A stretch of 55,879 bases of DNA from assembly GCA_026914155.1 (NCBI GenBank), contig JAPPGH010000015.1:1-55879 (forward strand), read 5' to 3'. The stretch comes from Candidatus Palauibacter rhopaloidicola (lineage in GTDB: Bacteria; Gemmatimonadota; Gemmatimonadetes; Palauibacterales; Palauibacteraceae). Made by a program: the position numbers and the translations under genes. Positions 8,280 to 17,535 of this stretch are shown here, in pieces (the stretch's first letter is position 1; every line of letters begins with the position of its first letter). The notes under the pieces were generated by a model. It was not told the DNA's origin, did no database searches, and saw nothing but the letters and a program-made list of their open reading frames with translations.

Positions 8280-9506
8280 CTATGAGCCGTCCGGCCTTTC
8301 GATGCGGAAACGGATCAGGTTCTCCACATCAAGCTCGTCGCGAACCACGGCATGGAGGTAGCCTCCACGCACCACCGGCGGCGGTGCGCCGCGCCCGACG
8401 GATATCCCCGGCGCCTCCATCGCACCGAGATACACCCCCGCGTCCGTGAAGATGTCCACGACCGAGCCGGCACCACGACCAACGGTCTCGGGAAGTACGT
8501 AGATGTAACCGTCGTCGCCGACCGTCATGCGCCGGATGATGGGCTTCGCCCGGGGGATGTCCAGGGACGAATAGCGGGGACCTTCCGAACCGCCGATCGC
8601 CAGGACCGAGTCCCGCTCCGCGTCAGTCACGGGCGCCGGGGAGGAATCGAGCGAGAACACGAGAGTAGTGTCGCCCGACAGGGTGACCCGTGCAATCGAG
8701 TACTCGTCCGTCCGATACCACAGCAACGAACCGGATGGTCCGGGGCGCATTCCGGTCGCGGGCCGGAAGGGGATCCAACGCTCGCCGCTGGCCACAAGAG
8801 GAACCACATGGCTTAGGACGAGCGGCGTGTCCAGGGGCTCGCCGTCGCTGGAAACGCGCACGAGCTTCCTGATCTCGCGAGCGGGAAAGTCCTCCACCGC
8901 CACCCTCTCCCTGCTGTAGGTCCAATCCACGAGGAAGCCGCCCGAGTCGAACCAGCCCGGCCAGGGGTAGATGAATCCCCGCACCGCACGGGGCATGGAG
9001 CGCAGAAACGTTCCGTCCGGTGCAAAGGCGGTATAGACATGCAGACTGTAATCGACTACCCACAACTCCCCCGCCGGACCCCAGGTCAACCCGCCGACCC
9101 CCCCGAACTCGCCCGGTCCCTCGCCCGGGCCACCCTGGGAGCGCAGGAAGTGGCCTCCCGAGTCGAACACCCTGATCTCCCGGGAGCCGGCATCGAGCAC
9201 GTAGATCGAGCCCGCCGCATCCAGTGCGAAGTCCAGTATTGTGGCGAAGAGTTCGGGCCCGTCGTCGTCAACCGCCCCAAGACGAAGTTCCTCGACCAGC
9301 ACCCATGGCTCCGTACCGGCCCAGGCGTCGATCTGGCGGTTGGCGACGCGCACGGCGCCGTTGGCAAGCGTGTCGATGACAGGGCCTCGGCCGGACCTGT
9401 CCACCCGGGTGTCGCAAGCCCCGCCGGCTACAATCGCCATGCACGTCGGGAGCGCAGCCCGAAACGCGATGCTCCGATCTACCTCCCGGCGATTCCAAAC
9501 TGCCAC
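8280..9506 (-). CDS. Secreted six-bladed beta-propeller protein, GEGPGE family (copy 1)
   Basis: The 408-residue protein has a basic N-terminus, a short hydrophobic stretch ending in GGACD (a weak lipobox) and then a beta-propeller. Blade-like repeats include GSIYVLDAGSREIRVFDSGG and the motif GGPGEGPGEFGGVGG at about residue 130. The same motif recurs in three other genes here (34206, 37114 and 50069). NHL/6-bladed propeller lipoproteins of this type are abundant in Gemmatimonadota, and their function is generally unknown; ligand or peptide binding is plausible. The GTG start has GAGG seven bases upstream. A stronger GGAGGT lies a few codons inside the frame but has no standard start codon behind it, so the N-terminus is uncertain. 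Confidence 0.75.
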   Translation of the reverse strand: MAVWNRREVDRSIAFRAALPTCMAIVAGGACDTRVDRSGRGPVIDTLANGAVRVANRQIDAWAGTEPWVLVEELRLGAVDDDGPELFATILDFALDAAGSIYVLDAGSREIRVFDSGGHFLRSQGGPGEGPGEFGGVGGLTWGPAGELWVVDYSLHVYTAFAPDGTFLRSMPRAVRGFIYPWPGWFDSGGFLVDWTYSRERVAVEDFPAREIRKLVRVSSDGEPLDTPLVLSHVVPLVASGERWIPFRPATGMRPGPSGSLLWYRTDEYSIARVTLSGDTTLVFSLDSSPAPVTDAERDSVLAIGGSEGPRYSSLDIPRAKPIIRRMTVGDDGYIYVLPETVGRGAGSVVDIFTDAGVYLGAMEAPGISVGRGAPPPVVRGGYLHAVVRDELDVENLIRFRIERPDGS

Positions 9507-9639
9507 AGTTCAACCTCGGATCTGTAGAATCCGTCCGTGACCCAATCCTCGTATCCGGCATAGATCCCGTCTCCCACGGCGTTGACCAACAGCGCGCCGG
9601 TCGTACCCTCGAGCAGGACCAGCGAACCGGCAGCTCCGT

Positions 9640-10962
9640 CTACAGCCGCTCCCGGATCCACGCCTCTACATGATCCAGCCCCACCCGCTCCTGGGCCAGA
9701 GTGTCACGGTCCCGGATCGTCACACTTCCGTCGTCGCCGGTCTGCCTGTCGACGGTGACGCACCACGGCGTCCCGGCCTCGTCCTGGCGGCGGTAGCGGC
9801 GTCCGATTGAACCGGCCTGATCGTAGGAGGCCGGAATCCTGGCACTTCGAAGCGTCTTGATGAGCTCCATGGCCGTCTCGGGCTGCCCGAACTTCTTCAT
9901 GAGCGGGAAAACGGCCGCCTTGATCGGCGCGAGCGCGGGGTGCAGCCCCAGCACCACCCGCGTCTGCCCGGCGACCTCCTCCTCGCGGTATGCGTCCACG
10001 AGCGCCACCAGAGCCGTCCTGCCGACCCCCATCGCCGTCTCCACCACGTAGGGGACATAGCGCTCCCCCGAACCCGGATCGATGTAGAAGAGCCGCTTCC
10101 CCGAGTACTCCTGATGCTTCGCAAGGTCGAAGTCGGTGCGGTTGTGAACCCCCTCGAGCTCCTGCCAACCGAACGGGAACTCGTACTCGATGTCCACGGC
10201 CGTCTTGGCGTAGTGGGCCAGCTCGCCGGGCCCGTGGGCGTGGACCCGCAGCTTTTCCGGGCGGATCCCGATTTCGCGATGCCAGTCGAGGCGCCGGTCA
10301 AGCCAGTATCGGAACCAATCGTCGTCGGAGCCGGGCTTGACGAAGAACTGCATCTCGGCCTGCTCGAACTCGCGGGTGCGGAAGATGAAGTTCCCCGGCG
10401 TGATCTCGTTGCGGAAGGCCTTTCCCAGCTGGGCGATCCCGAAGGGCACGCGCTGGCGGGTGGTCTGCTGCACGTTGAGGAAGTTGACGTAGGACCCCTG
10501 CGCGGTCTCGGGGCGCAGGTAGACCACCGCCGCGTCCTCCTGCACCGGGCCCATGAAGGTCTTGAACATGAGGTTGAAGAGGCGGGGCTCCCCCAGCTCG
10601 CAGTCTCCGTGCCCTCCAGGGTGCACCGACGGCTTGCGCGGGCAGCCGGCCTCGTCCAGGCGGTCCGCCCGCCAGCGCTTCTTGCAGGTCTTGCACTCCA
10701 GCAGGGGGTCCGTGAAGCCGGAAACGTGCCCCGACGCCTCCCAGACGCGCGGGTGCATGAGGATCCCGGCGTCCAGCCCCTCGATGTCGTCGCGGGCGTG
10801 CACCATGGTGGACCACCAGGCATCGGCGATGTTCCTGCGGAGCTCCACGCCCAGCGGGCCGTAGTCCCAGACCGACGCGGCCCCGCCGTAGATCTCCGAC
10901 GACTGAAACACGAATCCCCGCCGCTTGCACAGCGAGACGATCTTGTCCATGCGGTCCGGCAC
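9640..10962 (-). CDS. glyQS: Glycyl-tRNA synthetase, dimeric single-chain type
   Basis: This is a class II aminoacyl-tRNA synthetase of about 440 residues that charges glycine onto tRNA-Gly. The N-terminus KIVSLCKRRGFVFQSSEIYGG, motif 2 region (FRNEITPGNFIFRTREFEQ, with the arginine that contacts ATP) and motif 3 (YVVETAMGVGRTAL) are all present, followed by the anticodon-binding domain (PALAPIKAAVFPL). A zinc-binding-like insertion ECKTCKKRW with later cysteines is also visible. The GTG at 10962 is chosen because it gives the usual six or so residues before KIVSLCKRRGF; ATG at 10950 is the alternative. The SDR gene upstream on the same strand ends 130 bases before this start. Confidence 0.96.
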   Translation of the reverse strand: MPDRMDKIVSLCKRRGFVFQSSEIYGGAASVWDYGPLGVELRRNIADAWWSTMVHARDDIEGLDAGILMHPRVWEASGHVSGFTDPLLECKTCKKRWRADRLDEAGCPRKPSVHPGGHGDCELGEPRLFNLMFKTFMGPVQEDAAVVYLRPETAQGSYVNFLNVQQTTRQRVPFGIAQLGKAFRNEITPGNFIFRTREFEQAEMQFFVKPGSDDDWFRYWLDRRLDWHREIGIRPEKLRVHAHGPGELAHYAKTAVDIEYEFPFGWQELEGVHNRTDFDLAKHQEYSGKRLFYIDPGSGERYVPYVVETAMGVGRTALVALVDAYREEEVAGQTRVVLGLHPALAPIKAAVFPLMKKFGQPETAMELIKTLRSARIPASYDQAGSIGRRYRRQDEAGTPWCVTVDRQTGDDGSVTIRDRDTLAQERVGLDHVEAWIRERL

Positions 10963-11092
10963 GTGGCATCCCCGTTCGGGCAGGTTGGTCAGGTCACTTC
11001 GGGTGTCTTTCGCGGGCCCCCTGAATCTAGCAGCCCGTGGGAGAATCCCCGCCGCACTCCGCCGGCGATGGCTCCGGGCCGGACCACCCGGC

Positions 11093-12037
11093 TCAGGTCG
11101 CCAGCGGGTGGGCGCCGGGGTCGGTTCCGCCTCCGCCGCCACGCACGGGCCGCTCGTCCCGGGGGTTGGTGCTCCCGCCCGTTTCCCCGGGTTCCTCGCT
11201 CTTCAGCCCGGTCGCCGCCGCGCTCCATTCCCAGAGCCGTTCCTGGGCCCTCTGGTCGCGCGCGGCCTTGGCGGGTATGGCCCGGACACCCCTGTCGAGG
11301 TACTGTCCGTTCAGGTCGTCCCCGCGCTTCCCGGCGGCCAACTCGGCAACGATGGGCCCGGCCCGTTCCGCGCGGTTGGCGGCGAGCCTGCGAAACGCGC
11401 CCCCGCCAGGTATCCCGCCGATGTAGTCGTGGAGCAAACCCGTGTCGTAGACCCCCGGGTGGAGGGCCACGGCCTGGACTCCGGTCCCCCCGATTCGACG
11501 TGCCAGCGCCCGGGTGAAGAGGACGTTGGCCAGTTTGCTCTGCTGGTAGGCTCGCCTCCTCCGATACCTGCGCCGCTCGAAGTTGGGGTCGCGGAAGTTG
11601 AACGCCGCACCGGCGTGGGCCGCTGACGACAACGTGATGACGCGGCTCGGCGGAGGAGCGCTGCGAAGTCGGGGAAAGAGAAGGTGGGTCAGGAGAAAGT
11701 GTGCCAGGTGGGTCACGGCGAGCTGCAGTTCGAACCCGTCCCGGCTCTCCGTGCGCCTCCTCGGGAGACAGGCCGCGTTGTTGACCAGCGCGGAAATGGC
11801 AACATTTGTTTCCGCGATCTGCGCCGCCGCCGCACGGACGGAATCGAGGGAGGCCAGGTCGGCGACGACCAACCGGTGATTTCCCGCGCTCTGGGGCGAG
11901 TGGAGTGTTTCCAGCGCGGCCCGGCCGCGCGTCGGGTTGCGGCACACCAGGATCAGGTCGTACCCGCGACCGGCGAGGTTGCGGGCGGCCGCCAGTCCGA
12001 TTCCCCGGTTGGCGCCGGTGATGATGACGGTCTTCAT
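11093..12037 (-). CDS. Short-chain dehydrogenase/reductase, retinol-dehydrogenase-like
   Basis: The 314-residue protein has a classical SDR Rossmann fold. The cofactor motif TGANRGIG sits at residues 7-14, with an arginine (VCRNP) after strand 2 that favours NADP(H). NNAA is at about 89-92, the serine of ITLSSAAH precedes the catalytic Y-x-x-x-K (YQQSK), and HPGVYDT follows as the usual substrate-side motif. The long basic, glycine-rich tail after the fold is unusual and probably disordered. Retinol-dehydrogenase-like SDRs act on lipophilic alcohols or ketones; the real substrate is unknown. It is divergent from the NfuA gene. Confidence 0.9.
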   Translation of the reverse strand: MKTVIITGANRGIGLAAARNLAGRGYDLILVCRNPTRGRAALETLHSPQSAGNHRLVVADLASLDSVRAAAAQIAETNVAISALVNNAACLPRRRTESRDGFELQLAVTHLAHFLLTHLLFPRLRSAPPPSRVITLSSAAHAGAAFNFRDPNFERRRYRRRRAYQQSKLANVLFTRALARRIGGTGVQAVALHPGVYDTGLLHDYIGGIPGGGAFRRLAANRAERAGPIVAELAAGKRGDDLNGQYLDRGVRAIPAKAARDQRAQERLWEWSAAATGLKSEEPGETGGSTNPRDERPVRGGGGGTDPGAHPLAT

Positions 12038-12076
12038 CTCGTCTCCACTGTCGGGTCAGGGCCGGATCGCGGTCTG

Positions 12077-12106
12077 TGGACACCCAGGCCATGCCCGGCA
12101 CATATT
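12077..12106 (+). promoter_or_regulatory. Possible promoter upstream of the NfuA-like gene
   Basis: TGGACA at 12077-12082 and CATATT at 12101-12106 are separated by 18 bases, a weak but acceptable match to a housekeeping promoter. The AT-rich patch CATATTCATATG stands out in this GC-rich DNA. The placement would give a 5' leader of about 70 bases that contains the hairpin at 12139-12160. Confidence 0.3.
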
Positions 12107-12138
12107 CATATGCGCACATGACCTGTGCGGAGCAACGC

Positions 12139-12160
12139 CCGGGCGGGTCGGCCCGCCCGG
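12139..12160 (+). promoter_or_regulatory. Strong hairpin in the 5' leader of the NfuA-like gene
   Basis: CCGGGCGGG and CCCGCCCGG form a perfect 9-bp GC stem around a TCGG loop. It lies 25 bases before the start codon and upstream of the ribosome-binding site GGAAGGAT. No T-tract follows, so it is not a standard terminator. It may affect mRNA stability or be a protein-binding site. Confidence 0.5.
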
Positions 12161-12185
12161 TTCATCCGGACCCCGAGGGAAGGAT

Positions 12186-12776
12186 ATGAAGCTGAATTTT
12201 TCGGACAAGGCCCGCGACATGGTACTGTCCTTCATGGACTTGGAGGAGGACGGCGTGCAGGCGCTCAGGATCGCCGTGGAGGGAAGTCCGTTCGCTCCCA
12301 ACTACGAACTTACTCTCGTGGACGCCGACACCCGGGGCGAGTCCGATCTCGCGGTGGACGCCGGGTCGTTCACCGTGCTCGTGGACAGGGCAAGCGCGGA
12401 CCGGCTGGACGGGGCCACGGTGGACTTCGTGGAGACCGTGCGGGAAAGCGGTTTCCAGATCACCCCGGACCCGGACGCGCTGCAGTCCGCCATGGACGGT
12501 GCGGGCCCCGCCGGGGAACTGGCCGAGCGGGTCACCCATGTCCTGGACACGGAGATCAATCCGGCGATCGCGGCCCACGGTGGCGTAATCAACCTGGTGG
12601 ACGTGCAGGGCACGGAGATCTTCATCGAAATGGCCGGGGGCTGCCAGGGATGCGCCATGTCACGCATGACTTTACGTCAAGGTGTGGAACGCATGGTTTC
12701 ACAATCGGTTCCGGAAGTCACGGCCATCCACGACGTGACCGACCACGCGAGTGGGGACAACCCCTATTTCACCTGA
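12186..12776 (+). CDS. nfuA: NfuA-like iron-sulfur cluster carrier
   Basis: The 196-residue protein has the two-part NfuA layout. Residues 1-95 resemble an A-type (HesB/IscA) domain that has lost its cysteines, and residues 112-190 form a NifU C-terminal domain with the cluster-binding C153-x-x-C156 in GGCQGCAMS. Such proteins carry 4Fe-4S clusters to target enzymes under stress. Family members usually have LxVxGGGCxGC; here the context is IEMAGGCQGCAMSRMTL, which is normal for the NifU domain. The ATG follows GGAAGGAT closely. The glycyl-tRNA synthetase and SDR genes run the other way, and a dihydroorotase follows 31 bases downstream. Confidence 0.9.
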   Translation: MKLNFSDKARDMVLSFMDLEEDGVQALRIAVEGSPFAPNYELTLVDADTRGESDLAVDAGSFTVLVDRASADRLDGATVDFVETVRESGFQITPDPDALQSAMDGAGPAGELAERVTHVLDTEINPAIAAHGGVINLVDVQGTEIFIEMAGGCQGCAMSRMTLRQGVERMVSQSVPEVTAIHDVTDHASGDNPYFT

Positions 12777-12807
12777 GCGGGCGGGGATGGCCGCGGGCTG
12801 ACCGGAG

Positions 12808-14151
12808 GTGGCGCACCACACGCTGATCCGCGACGCGGCAGTGGTCATGCCGCGGGAGACCGTGCGGACTTCCGTGCTTGTCGAAGGGGGTCGGATAGCC
12901 GCGGTCGACGCGGCGGTGCATGCCCGCGCGGACGAGGTGGTGGAGGCCGGCGGGCTGCACCTCATGCCCGGCGTGATCGACGACCAGGTTCACTTCCGCG
13001 ACCCCGGCCTCACCCACAAGGAGGATCTGCGCACGGGCAGCCGGGCATGCGCGGCCGGGGGCGTGACCTCGTTCCTGGAGATGCCCAACACCGTGCCCCA
13101 AACCGTCACCGTCGAGGCGCTCGCGGCGAAGCTGGCGCTGGCCGCGCGGCGGTCGGTCGTCAACTACGGCTTCTACATCGGCGCCACCACCGACAACCTG
13201 GCCGAGGTGCGGCGCGCCTCCCGCACGCCCGGGATCAAGATCTTCATCGGGTCGAGCACGGGGAACATGCTCGTCGACGACCAGGACGCGCTGGAGGCGA
13301 TCTTCGCCGAAACGACCCTCCCGATCACGGCCCACTGCGAGGACGAGGCCACGGTGCGCGCGAACCGGGCCGCGCTCGAGCCCCCGCTCACCGTCCACGA
13401 CCACTCCCGCATCCGCGACCGTCGCGCTGCGGTCACCGCCACGCGGCGCGCGCTCGACCTCGCCCGGCGCCACCGCCACCGCTTCCACGTCCTGCACGTC
13501 TCCACGGCGGACGAGGTCGCGATCCTCTCCCGGCAGAAGCCCGGTCTGATCACGGCCGAGGTCTGCCCCCACCACCTCTTCCTGGACGTCTCCGACTACG
13601 GCCGCCTCGGAACGCTGGCCCAGATGAACCCGTCACTTAAGACGGCGGACGACCGGGCGGCGCTCTGGGGCGGGCTGCGGGACGGTGCGATCCAGATCGT
13701 GGCCACCGACCACGCTCCGCACACCCTCCAGGAGAAGGCGGCCCCCTACCCCGCCTCCCCGTCCGGGGTGCCGGCCGTCGAGGTCGTGCTCCCGCTCATG
13801 CTCAACGAGGTGCACCGGGGTCGCTGCACGCTCGAGGACCTCGCCGCGTGGATGTGCGACGGTCCGGCCCGGGTCTGGGACATCGTGGGCAAGGGCCGGA
13901 TCGAGGAAGGATACGACGCCGACCTGGTGCTGGTGGACATGCGGGCCGAGCGCGCGGTCCGCAACGGGGAGCAGCGGACGAAGTGCGGGTGGAGTCCGTG
14001 GGACGGAGCCGTGCTGAAGGGGTGGCCGGTGCGGACGTGGGTGGGGGGGCGGACGGTCTTCGCGGACGGTCGCGTGGAGAGGGAGCCGGTGGGGGGGGAG
14101 ATCGTCTTCGATCACGGCCGGGGCGGGTACTGGGCCACGCAGGGGGTGTGA
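12808..14151 (+). CDS. pyrC: Dihydroorotase (amidohydrolase superfamily, Bacteroidota-like DDQVH subtype)
   Basis: The 447-residue protein has the amidohydrolase barrel of class I dihydroorotases, which close carbamoyl-aspartate to dihydroorotate in pyrimidine synthesis. The first metal motif reads [13 protein letters not shown] (residues 55-67), so the usual H-x-H is Q60-V-H62. Other expected elements are K144 in [10 protein letters not shown]176 in ITAHCEDE, H230 in [11 protein letters not shown] and D301 in IVATDHAPH. From memory, the DDQVHFREPG and SSTGNMLVD phrases also mark dihydroorotases of Bacteroidota. The GTG start is forced by a TGA nine bases upstream, and GGAGG overlaps it, so translation initiation looks unusual. 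A hydantoinase-like activity is a less likely alternative. Confidence 0.85.
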   Translation: MAHHTLIRDAAVVMPRETVRTSVLVEGGRIAAVDAAVHARADEVVEAGGLHLMPGVIDDQVHFRDPGLTHKEDLRTGSRACAAGGVTSFLEMPNTVPQTVTVEALAAKLALAARRSVVNYGFYIGATTDNLAEVRRASRTPGIKIFIGSSTGNMLVDDQDALEAIFAETTLPITAHCEDEATVRANRAALEPPLTVHDHSRIRDRRAAVTATRRALDLARRHRHRFHVLHVSTADEVAILSRQKPGLITAEVCPHHLFLDVSDYGRLGTLAQMNPSLKTADDRAALWGGLRDGAIQIVATDHAPHTLQEKAAPYPASPSGVPAVEVVLPLMLNEVHRGRCTLEDLAAWMCDGPARVWDIVGKGRIEEGYDADLVLVDMRAERAVRNGEQRTKCGWSPWDGAVLKGWPVRTWVGGRTVFADGRVEREPVGGEIVFDHGRGGYWATQGV

Positions 14152-14176
14152 TGAGGAGATCCGTGGCGCCGCCGCT

Positions 14177-15265
14177 CTACCGTCGTCGAGGGACGGTCCT
14201 TCGAGCCCTTCCGCTCCGGGGCTCCACCGTCCCAACCAGTGGATGGTGATCCGACCCGAAGGCGTCGTCCAGGCAGTGGTATTCGCCCCGCCAGCCACGC
14301 GGGAGCCGGAACAGAAGGTAGTCCGTCTGGCGCAGCCAGCCCCCGATTTCCCAGTGGTGGGTCGGGTTGGGGTCGGGGTCCTCGGGCTGCGGGAACCGCT
14401 CTCGGGCCACCTTGTAGGCGGCCTCCGCGCGCCCCCGGAACCAGGTGTTGAGGTCGCCGCCGAGCACGTGCGCGTCCGGGCGGGTGGGCGCGTCCTCCGC
14501 TTCCGGTCCCGGGAACGCCGCGAGGAGCCCGGCCATCTGGCGGCGGCGGCCGATTCCGAGCGATCTCCACATGTGTTTCCACGGCGCCCGGTTTTCGAGA
14601 TGCACGGAACAGAGCGCGACGGATCCGGCCCCAATCGCCACCCTGGCCGCCAGCGCCACCCGGCGTTGGCGCTCGAAGGGCAGCTCGATGGCGCGGTGCG
14701 ACGACAGCGGCACGTTTGCGACGATCGCGTTGCCTCGGTCTTCGGGCGGCCCGCCGTCGTCCGGACCACCGTTCCGCATGGAGGGAGCGTAGAAGAGATG
14801 GAGACCCGCCCGGCGGGCGAAGGACACGATGTCCGTCCGGTCCTCCCCTGGCGGGCGGTCGGCGATCCGGGATGCCCATGCGGACCCGGCGCCGGCGGCG
14901 GGGAGAGAGGGTCCTCCGGCAAACACTTCCTGCAGAAGCAGGACGACCGGGGTGTCCCGGCCCGCGATCCCGGTGCGGCCCGTGAGGTGGTCCCACAACG
15001 CGTGGACGGCGCCGCCGCCGACGCGAGCATTCCAGGCGACGACCATCAGGCGCGCCGCACCGGCCCCGGCACCGGGTCCCGGTCCGGAGGCGGTACCGGC
15101 CCCCGAAACACCCCCATCCCCCGCTACACCGGCCCTTGCCGGTCCGACCGCCGCCCGCCAGCGCCGCAATTCGGCCCGATCGCGTGGCGGCGCCGCGGTG
15201 GTCCAGCTCACAGGCGGTGCGGGACGGCCGCGCGGATCCAGGCACGTCCTCCACACGTCATTCAC
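14177..15265 (-). CDS. Endonuclease/exonuclease/phosphatase (EEP) family hydrolase
   Basis: The roughly 362-residue protein has the ordered EEP motifs: VVAWNARVG at the start of the fold, VVLLLQEV with the catalytic glutamate, VALCSVHLEN, GGDLNTWFRG with the Asp-x-Asn pair, TDYLLFR and the terminal SDHHPLVG. These residues coordinate magnesium for phosphodiester or phosphomonoester cleavage. An alanine/glycine-rich linker of about 70 residues precedes the fold. The start at 15265 is favoured by GGAG ten bases upstream; the frame is open up to 15352. Whether the substrate is nucleic acid, phospholipid or inositol phosphate cannot be told. It is divergent from the phosphoglycerate mutase gene. 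Confidence 0.82.
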   Translation of the reverse strand: MNDVWRTCLDPRGRPAPPVSWTTAAPPRDRAELRRWRAAVGPARAGVAGDGGVSGAGTASGPGPGAGAGAARLMVVAWNARVGGGAVHALWDHLTGRTGIAGRDTPVVLLLQEVFAGGPSLPAAGAGSAWASRIADRPPGEDRTDIVSFARRAGLHLFYAPSMRNGGPDDGGPPEDRGNAIVANVPLSSHRAIELPFERQRRVALAARVAIGAGSVALCSVHLENRAPWKHMWRSLGIGRRRQMAGLLAAFPGPEAEDAPTRPDAHVLGGDLNTWFRGRAEAAYKVARERFPQPEDPDPNPTHHWEIGGWLRQTDYLLFRLPRGWRGEYHCLDDAFGSDHHPLVGTVEPRSGRARRTVPRRR

Positions 15266-15354
15266 AAACGCATTGCTCCTCTTCGCGGGAGTTGGATTCC
15301 GGCCGCCGGGAGTCCGTTCCGGTGCCGAACCCCCTCGAACCGCTCCGCCCATCC

Positions 15355-16908
15355 ATGAACGATAGCAGGAAGCCGACGGTACTGATCGTCTGCGACGGGT
15401 GGGGAGTCGGCCCGGCGGACCCGCACGCCATCGAGCGGCGGGGCAACGCGGTGGCGATGGCGGACACCCCCGTGCGCAACCGGCTGCTCACCGGGCACCC
15501 CTGGTGCCTGCTGCAAACCTCCGGCGAGGCGGTGGGCCTGCCTCCCGGCCAGATGGGCAACTCCGAAGTCGGCCACCTCAACCTGGGCGCGGGACGGATC
15601 GTTCCCCAGGACGTCACCAGGATCACGATGTCGATCCGCGACGGATCCTTCTTCGACCTCCCCGCACTGGCGCGGCTCGCCGAAACCCTGCGCCACTCCG
15701 GGGGCGCGCTCCACCTGGTCGGGTTGTGTTCGGACGGAGGCGTCCATAGCGAGATCGGCCACCTTCACGCGCTCCTGGACTGGGCCGACCGCGCGCGCGT
15801 GCCGGTACGGGTGCACTGCATCACCGACGGCCGCGACACCTCGCCCACCTCGGCGGTCGGGTGGATCGAGGAGCTGGCCGCGCGAACCGGAGCGGCCCGC
15901 GACGCACGGATCGCCACCATATCGGGACGCTACTTCGCCATGGACCGCGACAAGCGCTGGCCGCGCACGGAACGCGCCTACCGGGCAATCGTCGAGGGGG
16001 CCGGGCCGGGCGCGGAGAGCGCCGCCGACTACGTCGCCCGCTGCTACGGCCGGGGCACGACCGACGAGTTCCTCCCACCCGCCGTGATCGGCGAGGGCGC
16101 CGGCGTTCGTCCGGACGACGGAATCCTCTTCTTCAACTTCCGGGCGGACCGGGCCCGGCAGCTCAGCGCGGCCCTCACCGACCCCGCCTTCCCCCATTTC
16201 CCCCGTCCGCGCGGGACCCTGGGCACCTTCGTGGCCATGACCCGCTACGAGGACGACTTCCCCCACCCCGTCCTGTTCCCCCCGCGCAGCCTGCCGGATA
16301 CGCTGGGGGAGGTGCTGTCGCGTGCCGGCCGCCCCCAGCTCAGGATGGCCGAGACGGAGAAGTACCCGCACGTCACCTACTTCTTCAACGGCGGCATCGA
16401 GGAGCCCTTCGCCGGCGAGGACCGTCACCTGATTCCTTCCCCCGGCGTCGCCACCTACGACCTCAAGCCCGAGATGAGCGCGCCGGAACTCACCGAAGCG
16501 CTCCTGGCGCACCTCCGGGGAGGGCGGCACGACTTCGTCCTGGTCAACTACGCCAACGCCGACATGGTCGGCCACACCGGCAGCATTCCGGCGGCCATCG
16601 CCGCGGTGGAGACCGTCGACGCCTGCGTGGGCCGGCTGCTGGACGGCATCCGCGCGGCGTGCGGAACCGCCCTCGTCACCGCCGACCACGGCAACGCCGA
16701 GAAGATGCTCGACGCGGACGGCAACCCCTTCACCGCCCACACGACCTTCCCCGTGCGCCTCTTCCTCGTCACCACCGGCTCCCCCGCCACCACGCTGCGC
16801 GACGGCATCCTCGCCGACGTGGCCCCCACCGTCCTCGAACTCATGGGCATCGCGCAGCCCGTGGAGATGACCGGCCGATCCTTGCTCGGAGGGACCGTCC
16901 CGGAATAG
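15355..16908 (+). CDS. gpmI: 2,3-bisphosphoglycerate-independent phosphoglycerate mutase
   Basis: The 517-residue protein matches the usual length of the cofactor-independent mutase, which interconverts 3- and 2-phosphoglycerate in glycolysis. The catalytic serine is S70 in QMGNSEVGH. Metal and substrate sites are visible at D14 (CDGWG), HCITDGRDTSP, the SGRYFAMDRDKRWPR loop, FFNFRADRARQL, VLVNYANADMVGHTG and TADHGNAEKM. The protein therefore appears complete and active. No clear ribosome-binding site precedes the ATG. The DctQ gene begins 12 bases after the stop, so the mutase and the TRAP permeases may share a transcript although their functions are unrelated. Confidence 0.97.
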   Translation: MNDSRKPTVLIVCDGWGVGPADPHAIERRGNAVAMADTPVRNRLLTGHPWCLLQTSGEAVGLPPGQMGNSEVGHLNLGAGRIVPQDVTRITMSIRDGSFFDLPALARLAETLRHSGGALHLVGLCSDGGVHSEIGHLHALLDWADRARVPVRVHCITDGRDTSPTSAVGWIEELAARTGAARDARIATISGRYFAMDRDKRWPRTERAYRAIVEGAGPGAESAADYVARCYGRGTTDEFLPPAVIGEGAGVRPDDGILFFNFRADRARQLSAALTDPAFPHFPRPRGTLGTFVAMTRYEDDFPHPVLFPPRSLPDTLGEVLSRAGRPQLRMAETEKYPHVTYFFNGGIEEPFAGEDRHLIPSPGVATYDLKPEMSAPELTEALLAHLRGGRHDFVLVNYANADMVGHTGSIPAAIAAVETVDACVGRLLDGIRAACGTALVTADHGNAEKMLDADGNPFTAHTTFPVRLFLVTTGSPATTLRDGILADVAPTVLELMGIAQPVEMTGRSLLGGTVPE

Positions 16909-16920
16909 TCTGGGTGGGTC

Positions 16921-17505
16921 ATGAACGGCAACCCCTTCACCCGCGCCGTCGACCGCCTCACGAGCCGCCTCGGCCGCTTCGTCTCCTGGCTGACGCTGGT
17001 CATGGTGCTCATCGGCGCGTACAACGCCATCGCGCGCTACCTGGGCCGCTTCATCCACGCCAGCCTCAGTTCCAATCTCTACCTGGAACTCCAGTGGTAC
17101 CTGTTCTCCCTGATCTTCCTCCTGGGGGCCGGTTTCGCGCTCAAGGAGAACGCGCACGTGCGGGTCGACGTGCTCTACGGCCGGCTGCGGCGCCGGGCGC
17201 GGGCGCGGATCGACGCGGTCGGCTCGGTCCTGCTGCTGTTGCCGTTCTGCGTCTTCGTGCTCTGGGTGTCGTGGCCGTCGATCCGCAACTCGTGGGCGGT
17301 GCGCGAGGTGTCTCCGGACCCGGGCGGGCTGCCCCGCTATCCGCTCAAGGCCGTCATCATCTTGGCGTTCGTGCTGCTGCTGGCCCAGGGCATATCGCAG
17401 CTGCTCAAGGATGTCTCGGTGCATAGGGGACGCGGTCCCGAAGACGGTATGGAACCGGACGACATCCCGTCACCCGGAACCCACGGCGGCAAGGCCGGCA
17501 TGTAG
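16921..17505 (+). CDS. dctQ: TRAP transporter small permease (DctQ)
   Basis: The 194-residue protein has four hydrophobic segments, as expected for the small membrane subunit of a tripartite ATP-independent periplasmic transporter. WYLFSLIFLLGAGFALKENAHVRVDV is the typical middle region with the conserved 'E..QW' helix and the 'HVRVD' turn. It partners with the large permease encoded 30 bases downstream and with the binding protein at 18869-20071. The charged C-terminal tail is poorly conserved in the family. The gene begins 12 bases after the mutase stop, with GGGTGGG as a close ribosome-binding site. Confidence 0.92.
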   Translation: MNGNPFTRAVDRLTSRLGRFVSWLTLVMVLIGAYNAIARYLGRFIHASLSSNLYLELQWYLFSLIFLLGAGFALKENAHVRVDVLYGRLRRRARARIDAVGSVLLLLPFCVFVLWVSWPSIRNSWAVREVSPDPGGLPRYPLKAVIILAFVLLLAQGISQLLKDVSVHRGRGPEDGMEPDDIPSPGTHGGKAGM

Positions 17506-17535
17506 CTCATGGCGGCGGACCCGGCGGACTGACGG

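Noticed and set aside
9479..9661. 60-codon minus-strand frame between glyQS and propeller copy 1, with a protein-like tail (GDGIYAGYEDWVTDGFY)
   Set aside because: It begins inside glyQS and overlaps the propeller start, with no ribosome-binding site identified. It may be a gene remnant, but the evidence is too thin.
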